Assembly: GCF_900156525.1 (NCBI RefSeq) | Contig: NZ_FTPS01000001.1 | Coordinates: 372,001 to 436,000 of the forward strand | Reading direction: 5' to 3' | Source of the DNA: Pontibaca methylaminivorans | Lineage (GTDB): Bacteria; Pseudomonadota; Alphaproteobacteria; Rhodobacterales; Rhodobacteraceae | Length of the DNA: 64,000 nt | Part shown: in pieces, positions 9,210 to 17,772 of the stretch | Layout of the letters: each line of letters begins with the position of its first letter | Numbering within the stretch: position 1 is the first letter of the stretch | Notes under the pieces: generated by a model | Databases searched by the model: none | What the model saw: the letters and a program-made list of their open reading frames with translations, nothing else | What the model was told of the DNA's origin: nothing | Translations under genes and position numbers: made by a program

Positions 9210-10726
9210 TCGGCTGCCTCCCTGGCTTTGATCCCGAAATCATCGGGAAAATGGGTGAAAGCGGACATGACCGGATAGGGCGTGAAGCCGCCGAGCGCGC
9301 AGAGCGAACCATCGGTCATGGTCTGGCAGAGGTCGGTGAGCAGTTCGACCGCCGCCCCGTCGCCCTCGGCAATACGGTCGATGGTCTCGACCCCCCGCAC
9401 CGAACCGATGCGGCAGGGCGTGCATTTCCCGCAGGATTCGACTGCGCAGAACTCCATCGCGAAGCGCGCCATCTTCATCATGTTGGTGCTGTCGTCGAAA
9501 ACCACGAGCCCGGCATGGCCGATCAGCGCATCCTGCCCGGCGTATTCCTCGTAACCGAAGGGCGTCTCGAACTGGTGCGGGGCAAGGTAGGCGCCAAGCG
9601 GCCCGCCGACCTGCACCGCCTTGACCGGGCGCCCGGACAGCGTGCCGCCGGCAAGGTCCTCGACGATTTCGCGCAGCGGCATGCCGAAGGCGGTCTCGTA
9701 AAGCCCGCCGCGCTTCACGTTGCCGGCGATCTGCAGCGGGATCGTGCCGCGCGACCGGCCGAGCCCGAAGCTTGCGTAGAACTCGGCGCCGCGCTCCATG
9801 ATCACGGGCACCGTGGCGAGCGAGATCACGTTGTTGACCACGGTCGGCTTGCCGAGGAAACCTTCAAGCGCCGGCAGCGGCGGCTTGGCGCGCACCACGC
9901 CGCGCTTGCCCTCGAGCGAATTCAGCAGCGAGGTTTCCTCGCCGCAGATATAGGCACCGGCACCGATGCGAATCTCGAGCTCGAACGCATGGCCGGAGCC
10001 GAGCACCGAATCGCCAAGCAGCCCGTTTTCGCGGGCAAGCCGGATCGCGGCACCGAAGACCTCGTTCGCATCCGGGTATTCCGAGCGCGAATAGACATAG
10101 CCCCGCGTCGCCCCGACGGCGATCCCGGCGATCACCATGCCGGCGATCAGGGTCAGCGGATCGCCCTCCATCAGCATCCGGTCAGCGAAGGATCCGCTGT
10201 CCCCCTCGTCGGCGTTGCAGATGATGTATTTCCGGTCGGCCTGCGCGCCGAGCACGGTGTTCCACTTGATGCCGGTCGGGAAACCCGCGCCGCCCCGGCC
10301 CCGCAGGCCGGAATCGGTCACTTCCTGCACGATGGCGGCCGGTTCCATCCCGAGCGCGCGCTCGAGCCCGCGGAGCCCGCCGGCCTCGCGGAAGGCGGCA
10401 AAATCGAGCGGGTCGATGATGCCGCAACGGGCGAAGGTCAGGCGGTTCTGCCCCTTCATCCAGGGCAGGTCCTCGGTCAGGCCGAGCGCCTTTTCACCGC
10501 CATCGAAAATCTGCGCGACCTCTGCCGGCGTCATCGGGCCGAAGGCACGGCGGCCCTCGGGCGTCTCGACCTCGACCAGCGGTTCAAGCCAGACCATCCC
10601 GCGCGAACCGTTGCGCCGGATCGTCACATCCACGCCGCGCCGCCCGGCCTCGGCCCGGATGGCGGCGACCACGGCTTCAGCACCGAGCGCCTTTGCCGCC
10701 GCGTCGCGGGGAACCCAGATATCCAT
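9206..10726 (-). CDS. fdsB: NAD-dependent formate dehydrogenase, FMN/NAD-binding subunit
   Basis: A 506-residue subunit homologous to NuoF of complex I. It binds FMN and NAD+ (glycine-rich GLRGRGGAGFPTGIKW and NADEGDSGSF) and one [4Fe-4S] cluster (ESCGKCTPCRIGS near the C-terminus). About 110 residues precede the NuoF core; FdsB proteins usually carry a thioredoxin-like domain there. It reduces NAD+ with electrons from FdsA. The ATG shares one base with the fdsG stop codon (TGATG), so the operon is translationally coupled. Confidence 0.95.
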   Translation of the reverse strand: MDIWVPRDAAAKALGAEAVVAAIRAEAGRRGVDVTIRRNGSRGMVWLEPLVEVETPEGRRAFGPMTPAEVAQIFDGGEKALGLTEDLPWMKGQNRLTFARCGIIDPLDFAAFREAGGLRGLERALGMEPAAIVQEVTDSGLRGRGGAGFPTGIKWNTVLGAQADRKYIICNADEGDSGSFADRMLMEGDPLTLIAGMVIAGIAVGATRGYVYSRSEYPDANEVFGAAIRLARENGLLGDSVLGSGHAFELEIRIGAGAYICGEETSLLNSLEGKRGVVRAKPPLPALEGFLGKPTVVNNVISLATVPVIMERGAEFYASFGLGRSRGTIPLQIAGNVKRGGLYETAFGMPLREIVEDLAGGTLSGRPVKAVQVGGPLGAYLAPHQFETPFGYEEYAGQDALIGHAGLVVFDDSTNMMKMARFAMEFCAVESCGKCTPCRIGSVRGVETIDRIAEGDGAAVELLTDLCQTMTDGSLCALGGFTPYPVMSAFTHFPDDFGIKAREAAE

Positions 10727-11193
10727 CAGCGCACCTCCGCCACGAGTTCATCGAACCGGGCCGCGTCCACCCGCCCTTCGACCCGGCCATCGACCAGCAT
10801 CGACGGCCCGCAGGCGCAGAGCCCGAGGCAATAGACCGGCTCGAGCGTCACCCGCCCGTCGGGGGTGGTGTCGTTCCAGCCGATGCCGAGCCTGTCGCGG
10901 ACGTGATCGGCCAGCGCATCGGCGCCGAGCGCCTGGCAGGCTTCCGAACGGCAAAGCTTCACCACATGGCGGCCGACCGGTTCGCGGTGAAAATCGTGAT
11001 AGAAGCTCACGACGCCCTGCACCTCGGCGCGGCTCATCCGCAGCGCCTCGGCGATCGGCGGCAGGGCTTCCTGCGGGATATGGCCGAAATTTTCCTCGAC
11101 ATCGTGAAGAATCGGCAGCAACGGGCCTTCGCGGTCGCGATGACGCGCGATGATTTCGTTGACCGGCCCGGTGATGGTGGGATCGTCCTGCAT
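10726..11193 (-). CDS. fdsG: NAD-dependent formate dehydrogenase, [2Fe-2S] subunit
   Basis: A 155-residue homologue of NuoE. The thioredoxin-like [2Fe-2S] ligands are Cys81, Cys86, Cys122 and Cys126 (LCRSEAC and CLGLCACGP). It is the first gene of the fds operon. I placed the start at MQDDPTITGPVNEI because it fits the family N-terminus and CAGGGG lies upstream; the frame extends to 11283, but the extra residues look like leader sequence. The 249 bp between this start and modE must hold the promoters of both. Confidence 0.92.
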   Translation of the reverse strand: MQDDPTITGPVNEIIARHRDREGPLLPILHDVEENFGHIPQEALPPIAEALRMSRAEVQGVVSFYHDFHREPVGRHVVKLCRSEACQALGADALADHVRDRLGIGWNDTTPDGRVTLEPVYCLGLCACGPSMLVDGRVEGRVDAARFDELVAEVR

Positions 11194-11401
11194 GACTGGC
11201 CCCTGTTCAAGTTCCAAAAGAAAATCGCCTCGGCACCGCCTGACGCGATGTCGGCCTTGCCCCGGCACATGGTCTGGGCTCAAATGGGGCCGTCTTTTCC
11301 GCTACCCGGAGCCCCGTCGTGACTGTCAGCCCTGTTTGCCGTTTTCCGCTATTCGCCCTTCCACGATTTCTGCCGATGGCTGTTCGATGAGTGAGTCTTA
11401 C

Positions 11402-11425
11402 CGCTATATACCAGATTATACAACG
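11402..11425. promoter_or_regulatory. ModE (molybdate) operator
   Basis: An inverted repeat with half-sites CGCTATAT and ATACAACG separated by eight bases. The described E. coli ModE box is CGTTATAT-N8-ACATAACG, so spacing is identical and 12 of 16 half-site positions match. It lies 17 bp before the modE start and about 210 bp before fdsG on the other strand. The likely effect is molybdate-dependent control of modE itself and possibly of the fds operon. Confidence 0.72.
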
Positions 11426-11442
11426 CCTGTTGAGGCCCGGCC

Positions 11443-12234
11443 ATGACGGTGCGGGCATCCATCATGCTGAAGAGCGACGAAATGCCCGCGGTGGGGCGCG
11501 ATCGCATACGCCTGCTTGAAGCGGTCGGGCGTCACGGCAGCATCACCGGCGGCGCAAAGGAGGTCGGGCTCAGCTACAAGGCGGCCTGGGATGCGCTTGA
11601 CGCCATGGCCAATCTGTTCGGCAAGCCCCTGCTCGCAAGCCGCACCGGCGGGCGGGCCGGCGGCGGCACCACGCTCACCCCGGCCGGCATCCGCGTGGTC
11701 GAGGCCTATCACCGGCTCGAGGCGGGGCTTGAACAGCTTTTCTCCAGCATCGAACCCTCGCTGGCCGAGGCCGGCATCCAGCCGTTTCATCTCGTATCGG
11801 GGCTGCTCATGAAAACCAGCGCACGCAACGCCCTGCGCGGCACCATCACCAATATCTCCAGCGGCACGATCACCTCGGACGTCACCGTGGCGGTGAGCGA
11901 CGTGGCGACGATCCATGCGCTTGTCACCAACGAAAGCGTGCGCGAACTGGGCCTTGTGCCCGGGCGCGAGGCGATCGTGCTGATCAAGGCGCCCTTCGTG
12001 ATCGTTGCCCCGGGTGAAACGCCGCCCGTGGTCTCGGCGCACAACTGCGTCAAGGGCACGGTGCTGCGCTGCGAGACATCGACCCTGAACGCCGAGGTCG
12101 TGCTCGACATCGGCAGCGACAAGACGCTGGTCGCCGTGATCACCGCCCAGAGCGCCGAGGCGCTCAGGCTTGAACCCGGCATGACCGCCCATGCGCTGTT
12201 CGACGCGGCGCATGTGCTGATCGCGACCGACTGA
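11443..12234 (+). CDS. modE: ModE-family molybdate-responsive regulator
   Basis: A 263-residue transcription factor. Residues about 15-85 form the LysR-like winged helix typical of ModE (GRHGSITGGAKEVGLSYKAA, then TLTPAG). Two tandem Mop/TOBE domains follow, beginning near SARNALRGTITNIS and AHNCVKGTVLRCE, which bind molybdate or tungstate in the dimer. It lies divergent to the molybdenum formate dehydrogenase operon, which gives a direct reason for molybdate sensing here; no modABC transporter is in the window. The ModE box just upstream suggests autoregulation. Confidence 0.93.
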   Translation: MTVRASIMLKSDEMPAVGRDRIRLLEAVGRHGSITGGAKEVGLSYKAAWDALDAMANLFGKPLLASRTGGRAGGGTTLTPAGIRVVEAYHRLEAGLEQLFSSIEPSLAEAGIQPFHLVSGLLMKTSARNALRGTITNISSGTITSDVTVAVSDVATIHALVTNESVRELGLVPGREAIVLIKAPFVIVAPGETPPVVSAHNCVKGTVLRCETSTLNAEVVLDIGSDKTLVAVITAQSAEALRLEPGMTAHALFDAAHVLIATD

Positions 12235-12256
12235 CAGCGCGGCCGCGGCGCCCGGG

Positions 12257-13447
12257 TCAGGGCGTTTCCGGCTCGGGCGTCATGAAATATAGCACGTAGC
12301 CGATTGCCAGCGGCACGAGAAAGGTCAGGAACACGACCGAAAACACCGCCGGCGGCGCCCACATCGATTCGGCCATGCGATATATGGGCCGGGTCACGAA
12401 CTGCATCACCGCGACACCGCCGATGGCGATCATGTTCAGAAAGGTAACCCCCCGCCCGAGCAGCGGCATCGGGATGAAACTGCGCCCGTGCGCCATCATG
12501 AGCGCATATCCCACGCCGGAAAACCCGATCAGCCCCAGCAGCAGCGCCGCCGGAATCAGCCCGGCAGCCGGAAACAGGACCAGCAGGGCAAGCACCATGA
12601 CCGTCACCCCGGTCAGCCCGAGCGCGGCACGGCGCAGGCTTCCGGCCAGCCGCACCAGCGGCGCCACCAGGAAATTTCCAAGCACCATCGCCAGCCCCAT
12701 GCCAAGCGTGACGAACCCGATCGCGTGATCATCGGCACCAAAGACCTCGGACACATAGGGCGCGGCCCAGAGCCCGCGCAGGGCGGCCGGAACCGCGTAG
12801 ATCAGGAAGAACAGCGGCACGAGAAACCAGAGCGCCCGGATCCGCAGAAGCGCCGCCGGCGAGCCGCGCGTGCCGCTGGTGTCGAGCCGCTCGGGATCGC
12901 GCACCAGAAGCAGGATCGCGAGCGCCATCATGAGGGTGATCGCCGAAAGCCCGAACTGCGTGCCGCGCCAGCCGACGGTCTGGATCGCCCAGACGAGCGG
13001 CGCCGCGCCAAGAATATCCCCGAAGGAGCCGACCGCGACGGCAAACCCGGCAAGCGGGCCGAAGCTCGCCACCGGATATTCCCGCGCAAAGATGTAATAG
13101 GCCCCCATCAGGGCCGGCGCGCAGCCCGCCCCGAGGAATGTCATCGCGACATGCAGGTGCCAGGTCTCGGTGGCCAGCCCGAAGATCAGCGCACCCCCTG
13201 CCCCGCCGACCGCCATCAGCACCGCCACCGTCCGGCGCGGCCCGAAACGATCGAGCCCCCAGCCGACCGGAAGCTGCACCAGGGCGAAGGCCAGGAACCA
13301 GAGGCCCGACGACAGCGCAAGGTCATCCGGCCCGACGCCGAGCTCGCGGCCCAGCACCGGCGACATGACGGCAAGGAACACCCGGTAGAACTGGCTGAGC
13401 ACATAGCTGAGCACGATGGTGAAGGTTCCAACCGAGATCCGCGGCAT
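12257..13447 (-). CDS. Major facilitator superfamily transporter
   Basis: A 396-residue inner-membrane protein with about 12 hydrophobic segments and the MFS loop motif GWGLDRFGPRRTV between the second and third segments. The start MPRISVGTFTIV is preceded by AAAGGA. The in-frame extension to 13684 is Arg/Pro/Gly-rich and looks non-coding. The substrate is unknown. It points away from the FadL-like gene, with a 417-bp gap that carries a palindrome; shared control is possible. Its stop converges on modE, 22 bp away. Confidence 0.85.
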   Translation of the reverse strand: MPRISVGTFTIVLSYVLSQFYRVFLAVMSPVLGRELGVGPDDLALSSGLWFLAFALVQLPVGWGLDRFGPRRTVAVLMAVGGAGGALIFGLATETWHLHVAMTFLGAGCAPALMGAYYIFAREYPVASFGPLAGFAVAVGSFGDILGAAPLVWAIQTVGWRGTQFGLSAITLMMALAILLLVRDPERLDTSGTRGSPAALLRIRALWFLVPLFFLIYAVPAALRGLWAAPYVSEVFGADDHAIGFVTLGMGLAMVLGNFLVAPLVRLAGSLRRAALGLTGVTVMVLALLVLFPAAGLIPAALLLGLIGFSGVGYALMMAHGRSFIPMPLLGRGVTFLNMIAIGGVAVMQFVTRPIYRMAESMWAPPAVFSVVFLTFLVPLAIGYVLYFMTPEPETP

Positions 13448-13864
13448 GAGACCGGTCCTTTTCGTCCGGGAAAGATGCTCCTGTCTGCCCCAGCCGCCAG
13501 CCGGCCGCAACCAATGGCCGGCGGGCGGCACGGAGGAGCCGGGACGATCCGGCGCCCCGTGCGAGGACGGATGCGCGCAACTGGCCACGCCCCCCGCCCG
13601 GCCGGCAGCGCCAGCGCAAGTCGCCCCGGCCGGAGCGGACGGACAGCAGGGCGCGAACCACCCCGGGGGCCGGAGCCGCGGCACCTGTCGCGTGCCCTGT
13701 ATCGCAAGGCATTGTTCTGATTAAAGAAACAGAACGGAATGCCTGACGCGGGGCCGCAACCGGCGCCCCGGGCGGCGAAGCGTCAGGCTTCCGCTGCGGC
13801 AAGCTGTCGTTGACCGGCGGAAATATGCTGATAACGTCGCAACTCTTATCGGGAGAGGACAGAG
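13448..13864. other. Intergenic region between divergent MFS and FadL-like genes
   Basis: The first 260 bp next to the MFS gene are very G+C-rich and show no gene I can support. An A+T-richer island around 13709-13742 holds an inverted repeat and is the best promoter/operator candidate. CGGGAGAGGACAGAG just before the FadL-like start is a good ribosome binding site. Confidence 0.6.
13709..13742. promoter_or_regulatory. Imperfect palindrome, candidate operator
   Basis: Inner arms GTTCTG and CAGAAC are exact inverted repeats around a 10-base A-rich centre. Outer arms GCATT and AATGC extend the symmetry, with two extra bases on the right side. It lies in the only A+T-rich island between two divergent transport-related genes. 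Such symmetry suggests a dimeric regulator; none is encoded next to it. Confidence 0.5.
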
Positions 13865-14989
13865 ATGAAGCATGTGATCCTTGGTTGCGGGGCATTGGCG
13901 CTGGCCGCGGGCGCGGCGCAGGCGGAGCGGCTGGACCGGTCCGGCCAGTCGATCCTGCCGATCTTCGAGCCCGGCAATTACGCCGAGGTGTCATTCGGCA
14001 GCGTCAACCCGTCGGTTTCGGGCGGAATCGGGCCGCTCGGCTCGGGCAACATGACGCGGCGTTTCTGGCAGGCCTCGGTGGCCTACAAACAGCAGCTGAC
14101 CGAGGCGTTCAGTCTTGGCTTCATCTACGACCAGCCCTTTGGCGCCCATGTCGATTACCCGACCGGAACCGGCTATCCGCTGGAAGGAACAAGGGCGCGG
14201 CTGCGCAGCAACGCCTTTACCCTGCTCGGGAACTACCGTTTCGAAAACGGCTTCGGCATCCATGGCGGGTTGCGCCTGCTTCAGCAGCGGGCGAGCGCAA
14301 GGGTCGCGGTCTCGCCATATTATACCTATGACGTGAACGGCACCTCCGACGAGGGGCTCGGCTATGTGGTCGGCGTGTCTTATGAAAAGCCCGAGATCGC
14401 CCTGCGCGTGGCCCTGACCTATAATTCCGAAATCAAGACCCGCCTGCCCACGACCGAAACGGTCGAGTCCGTTCTGGGATCGTCCGGCCCCATCCACAGC
14501 ACCACGCCGATCACCACGCCGCAATCGGTCAACCTCGATTTCCAGACCGGCATTGCACCCGATACGCTTCTGTTCGGCGGCATCCGCTGGGTTGACTGGT
14601 CCTCCTACACGATCGACCCGATCAGCTATCCCGACCGTTGCGGCGCCCCGCTCGCCAGCGCCGACTGCGCGCCGCTGATCTGGTACCGCGACAACTCGCT
14701 GACCTATACGCTCGGCCTCGGGCGCAAATTCACCGAGGCCTGGTCGGGCTCCATGGCGGTGACATACGAAAAGAACGACAGCGTCACGCCGGCCTCGAAC
14801 CTCGGGCCGGTCAGCGGCTCCTGGGGGCTGACGCTCGGGGCGCGTTACGAAACCGGGCCCTATATCGTGTCCGGCGGGCTGAACTACACCTGGCTTGGCA
14901 ACGTGACGACCAATATCGGCGACTTTTCCACCCGTTTCGAGGGCAATCACGCCGTCGGCCTTGGCCTCAAGCTCGCCTACCGGTTCTAG
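13865..14989 (+). CDS. OmpP1/FadL/TodX-family outer-membrane protein
   Basis: A 374-residue protein with a Sec signal peptide (cleavage probably after the Ala-Gln-Ala near residue 20), then alternating hydrophobic/polar strands and a C-terminal aromatic residue (AYRF), as in beta-barrels. LGSGNMTRRFWQASVAYKQQ, TEAFSLGFIYDQPFG and GGIRWVDWSSY resemble FadL-like transporters, which take up long-chain fatty acids or other hydrophobic compounds. It is shorter than E. coli FadL but normal for alphaproteobacterial members. GGGAGAGGAC is the ribosome binding site. The transported compound is unknown. Confidence 0.85.
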   Translation: MKHVILGCGALALAAGAAQAERLDRSGQSILPIFEPGNYAEVSFGSVNPSVSGGIGPLGSGNMTRRFWQASVAYKQQLTEAFSLGFIYDQPFGAHVDYPTGTGYPLEGTRARLRSNAFTLLGNYRFENGFGIHGGLRLLQQRASARVAVSPYYTYDVNGTSDEGLGYVVGVSYEKPEIALRVALTYNSEIKTRLPTTETVESVLGSSGPIHSTTPITTPQSVNLDFQTGIAPDTLLFGGIRWVDWSSYTIDPISYPDRCGAPLASADCAPLIWYRDNSLTYTLGLGRKFTEAWSGSMAVTYEKNDSVTPASNLGPVSGSWGLTLGARYETGPYIVSGGLNYTWLGNVTTNIGDFSTRFEGNHAVGLGLKLAYRF

Positions 14990-15064
14990 CTCGCCGCCGC
15001 CTTTGCCGTTTGACCGCCGCTTGCGCGCTGGCTAGGAAAGCCCGCGAACATGAGGGAGCGGCGG

Positions 15065-15946
15065 ATGCTGTATGAAAGCGCAGGGGCCTGGCGGCAGGCC
15101 GCGAACAAGCGGGTGCTGCTGTTCGGCATGTCGGGGCTCGGCAAGACCCATGTGAGCCAGATGCTGCGCGATTCGGGGGACTGGTTCCACTACTCGATAG
15201 ATTACCGCATCGGCACCCGCTACATGGGCGAATACATCACCGACAACGCCAAGATCGAGGCGATGAAGGTGCCGTTCCTGCGCCAGTTGCTGATGACGGA
15301 TTCGATCTATATCGGCTCCAACATCAGTTTCCACAATCTGACGCCGGTTGCGGCCTATCTGGGCAAACCCGGCGACCCGGCGCGCGGCGGGCTTCCGATC
15401 GGGGAATACCGCCGCCGCCAGGAACAGTTCCGCACCGCCGAAATTCACGCGCTGCTCGACACCGAATATTTCATCGACCGCGCGCAGCGGCTTTATGACT
15501 ATCCGCATTTCGTCTGTGACACCGGCGGCTCGATCTGCGAATGGGTCGATCCCGCCGATCCTGACGACCCGGTTCTGACGGAACTGTCGCGTCATGCCCT
15601 GCTGGTCTGGATCAAGGGCGATGCGGCCCATACGCAGGAACTGGTCCGCCGCTTCGACAAGGCGCCCAAGCCGATGTCCTACCAGCCCCAATTCCTGTCG
15701 CAGGTCTGGGAAGCCTACCTTGAGGAAAGCGGCTGCACGGAAACCGGCGTCGATCCCGACCAGTTCATCCGCTGGACCTATGCGAAGGCGCTGGCCCATC
15801 GCCAGCCGCGCTATGAGGCGATGGCACGGAACTGGGGCGTGACGGTGACGGCGGATGCGGTCTCGGCCCTGCGCGACGCGGCGGATTTCGAGGCGCTGGT
15901 GGCCGATGCGATCAGCGCCCGCGGGCAAACGCCGCCGGAGGGCTGA
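15065..15946 (+). CDS. P-loop ATPase-like protein of unknown function
   Basis: A 293-residue soluble protein with Walker A GMSGLGKT at residues 21-28, suggesting nucleotide binding and a kinase-like fold. Later segments (HFVCDTGGSICEWVD, ALLVWIKGDAAHTQELVRRF) look like those of small-molecule or nucleotide kinases, with a possible Walker B region before CDTGGS. I do not recognise a named family. AGGGAG lies nine bases before this ATG; an in-frame ATG at 15050 has no such site. It is a single gene between the FadL-like gene and a convergent tetR. Confidence 0.75.
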   Translation: MLYESAGAWRQAANKRVLLFGMSGLGKTHVSQMLRDSGDWFHYSIDYRIGTRYMGEYITDNAKIEAMKVPFLRQLLMTDSIYIGSNISFHNLTPVAAYLGKPGDPARGGLPIGEYRRRQEQFRTAEIHALLDTEYFIDRAQRLYDYPHFVCDTGGSICEWVDPADPDDPVLTELSRHALLVWIKGDAAHTQELVRRFDKAPKPMSYQPQFLSQVWEAYLEESGCTETGVDPDQFIRWTYAKALAHRQPRYEAMARNWGVTVTADAVSALRDAADFEALVADAISARGQTPPEG

Positions 15947-15969
15947 CCGCCCTGCCCGGTTCCCGGACG

Positions 15970-16602
15970 CTAATCCTGCGGGATGACGCCGAGCCCGCGC
16001 AGATAGGTGCCAACCCCGCTTTTCAGGACTTCCTCGGGGGTGAGCGAGGGGTGATCCTTCAGATCGCCCCGCACGAACAGCTGCGCCACGCCGTGGCTGA
16101 GCGCCCGGATATGGGCGCTGACCAGCTTGATCGGCTGGCGCTTTTCCGGCGGCAGGCGGCGCGACAGATCCGCGGCAGCACGCTCCAGCACCGCATGGGC
16201 CGCGCCGGCGGCCTCGGCCAGTTCGGGGGTGCGGTCCTGGGGAATGCCGCTTTCGTACATGGCCACATAATAGCCCGGGTTGTTGAACATGAAGGACAGA
16301 TACGCCTCGCCCATGGCGGCGAATGCCGCGCGCGGACAGGGTTGCCCGTCGCCATAGGCATCCGCAAGGCATTCGGCGAAGCTGGCGTATCCCTCGCGCG
16401 CACATTCGGTCAGGAGATTGTCCCGCCCGGAAAAATGCCGGTAGACCGCCGCCGGAGTCACTCCGGCCTTGCGGGCGGCCTTCGACAGGGTGAACCCCTC
16501 CGGCCCCTCGGTCTGGATCAGTTCGAGCGTCACCTGAACCAATGCCTCGCGCAGAGACCCGTGGTGGTAGCCACGTTTCCTTATGGTCGAGGCATGTGTC
16601 AT
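15970..16602 (-). CDS. TetR/AcrR-family transcriptional regulator
   Basis: A 210-residue repressor. The N-terminal helix-turn-helix is clear (FTLSKAARKAGVTPAAVYRHFSG, about residues 37-60), and the C-terminal ligand-binding domain contains WHG-like features (LSFMFNNPGYYVAMYESG). It has no divergent partner close by; metA follows on the same strand behind it, 128 bp upstream. The target and ligand are unknown. The start MTHASTIRKRGYHHGSLREA is typical of the family. Confidence 0.88.
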   Translation of the reverse strand: MTHASTIRKRGYHHGSLREALVQVTLELIQTEGPEGFTLSKAARKAGVTPAAVYRHFSGRDNLLTECAREGYASFAECLADAYGDGQPCPRAAFAAMGEAYLSFMFNNPGYYVAMYESGIPQDRTPELAEAAGAAHAVLERAAADLSRRLPPEKRQPIKLVSAHIRALSHGVAQLFVRGDLKDHPSLTPEEVLKSGVGTYLRGLGVIPQD

Positions 16603-16730
16603 GCGCGCCGGAAGCGCGGTTCGGGTCCGGATCCCATACTGCTGCAGAAAGTCATGTGCCTGCCGTTTCCTGTAACTGCATGTTCCCGGATATGTATATG
16701 CGCCGGGCGGGGTAACAAGGAGGCCGGCTT

Positions 16731-17648
16731 TTATTTGCCGATCTGCGTGATGTCGAATGGCGTGGTCTGGTAGATCTCGTTGATCCAGTTGCCATAAAGA
16801 AGATGTGCATGACTTCGCCAGCGATTGAGCGGCGGCCGGCCCGGATCGTCGTCGGGGTAGTAGTTGATCGGCACGTTGATCGCAACGCCCGCCGCCACGT
16901 CGCGGTCGTATTCGCGCTTGAGCGTATCGCTGTCATATTCGAAGTGGTTGAAGATATAGAGCGCGCGATGCGCCCTGTCCTCGACCAGGCAGGGGCCGAC
17001 CTCGTCGCTTCCCAGCAGCGTGACGAGGCCCGGCGCGGCGTCGATCTCGGCCTGGCGCATCTCGGTCCAGCGCGACACCGGGATCACGCAGGTGTCGGAA
17101 AACCCGCGCAGATAGGGCGAGGCCGGGACCAGGTTGCGATGCGGAAAGCAGCCGAAGGCCTTGTGCGGCAAAAGATGTTTCGTCACGCCGTGAAAATGGT
17201 GGATCATCGCCATCCCGCCCCAGCAGACGCCGAAGGTCGAATGGACGTTGGTTTGTGTCCAGGCGAAGATCTCGCGCAGTTCGTCCCAGTATGTCACCTC
17301 GTCGAAGGACAGATGTTCGATCGGCGCGCCGGTGATGATCAGCCCGTCGAGATGGCTGTCGCGAAGCGCGCGGAACGGCTGGTAGAAGCTTTCCATGTGA
17401 TCGGCGGCGACATGGCGCGACTCGTGGTCGCTCATGCGGATCAGAACCAGTTCTATCTGCAGCGGCGTGGCCCCGATCAGACGCGCGAACTGCGTCTCGG
17501 TCTCGATCTTCATCGGCATCAGGTTGAGCAGCCCGATGCGCAGCGGGCGGATGTCCTGCCGCCCGGCCTCGTCCTCGGACATGACCATGACCCCCTCGCG
17601 GGTCAGGACATCGTAGGCGGGCAGATTTTCCGGGATCTTGATGGGCAT
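16731..17648 (-). CDS. metA: Homoserine O-acetyltransferase (MetA family, acetyl type)
   Basis: A 305-residue enzyme that activates homoserine for methionine synthesis. The catalytic Cys142 (FGVCWGGMA), His235 and Glu237 (FNHFEYD) are all present. Residue 111 is Glu ([13 protein letters not shown]). In studied MetA enzymes Glu111 goes with acetyl-CoA and Gly111 with succinyl-CoA, so this should be the acetyltransferase despite the frequent annotation as succinyltransferase. The start [15 protein letters not shown] fits the family; a longer frame to 17735 runs into a terminator hairpin. No riboswitch was recognised upstream. Confidence 0.93.
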   Translation of the reverse strand: MPIKIPENLPAYDVLTREGVMVMSEDEAGRQDIRPLRIGLLNLMPMKIETETQFARLIGATPLQIELVLIRMSDHESRHVAADHMESFYQPFRALRDSHLDGLIITGAPIEHLSFDEVTYWDELREIFAWTQTNVHSTFGVCWGGMAMIHHFHGVTKHLLPHKAFGCFPHRNLVPASPYLRGFSDTCVIPVSRWTEMRQAEIDAAPGLVTLLGSDEVGPCLVEDRAHRALYIFNHFEYDSDTLKREYDRDVAAGVAINVPINYYPDDDPGRPPLNRWRSHAHLLYGNWINEIYQTTPFDITQIGK

Positions 17649-17720
17649 GGTGCTGTGCTTCTGGTCGGGATGCAGCGGTGATAGTCGCTTGCCGCATGAC
17701 TGCCAAGGCCGTGCCAAGGC

Positions 17721-17754
17721 AAAAGGGCCGCGCAACGGCGCGGCCCCCCGTTTT
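17721..17754 (-). terminator. Rho-independent terminator after rpsI
   Basis: A nine-base-pair stem (GGGCCGCGC / GCGCGGCCC) with a four-base loop, flanked by AAAA and TTTT. On the reverse strand it ends in a T-run and closes the rplM-rpsI operon before metA; the flanking A-run makes it usable from the other side too. Confidence 0.85.
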
Positions 17755-17772
17755 GTCGTCGCGTCGCGGCAA

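Noticed and set aside
6303-9278. A 991-codon forward frame antisense to fdsA
   Set aside because: It mirrors fdsA in another frame; its product is His/Arg/Gly-rich with no domain. Long antisense frames are expected in high-G+C genes. The same applies to forward or reverse shadows of fdsB, mmsA, acnA, tkt and purL.
17649-17720. SAM riboswitch before metA
   Set aside because: Alphaproteobacterial metA genes often carry SAM-II, so I looked for it. The leader contains GCAAGCG-like and CACCGC arms but not the conserved A/T-rich core, and the space after the terminator is short.
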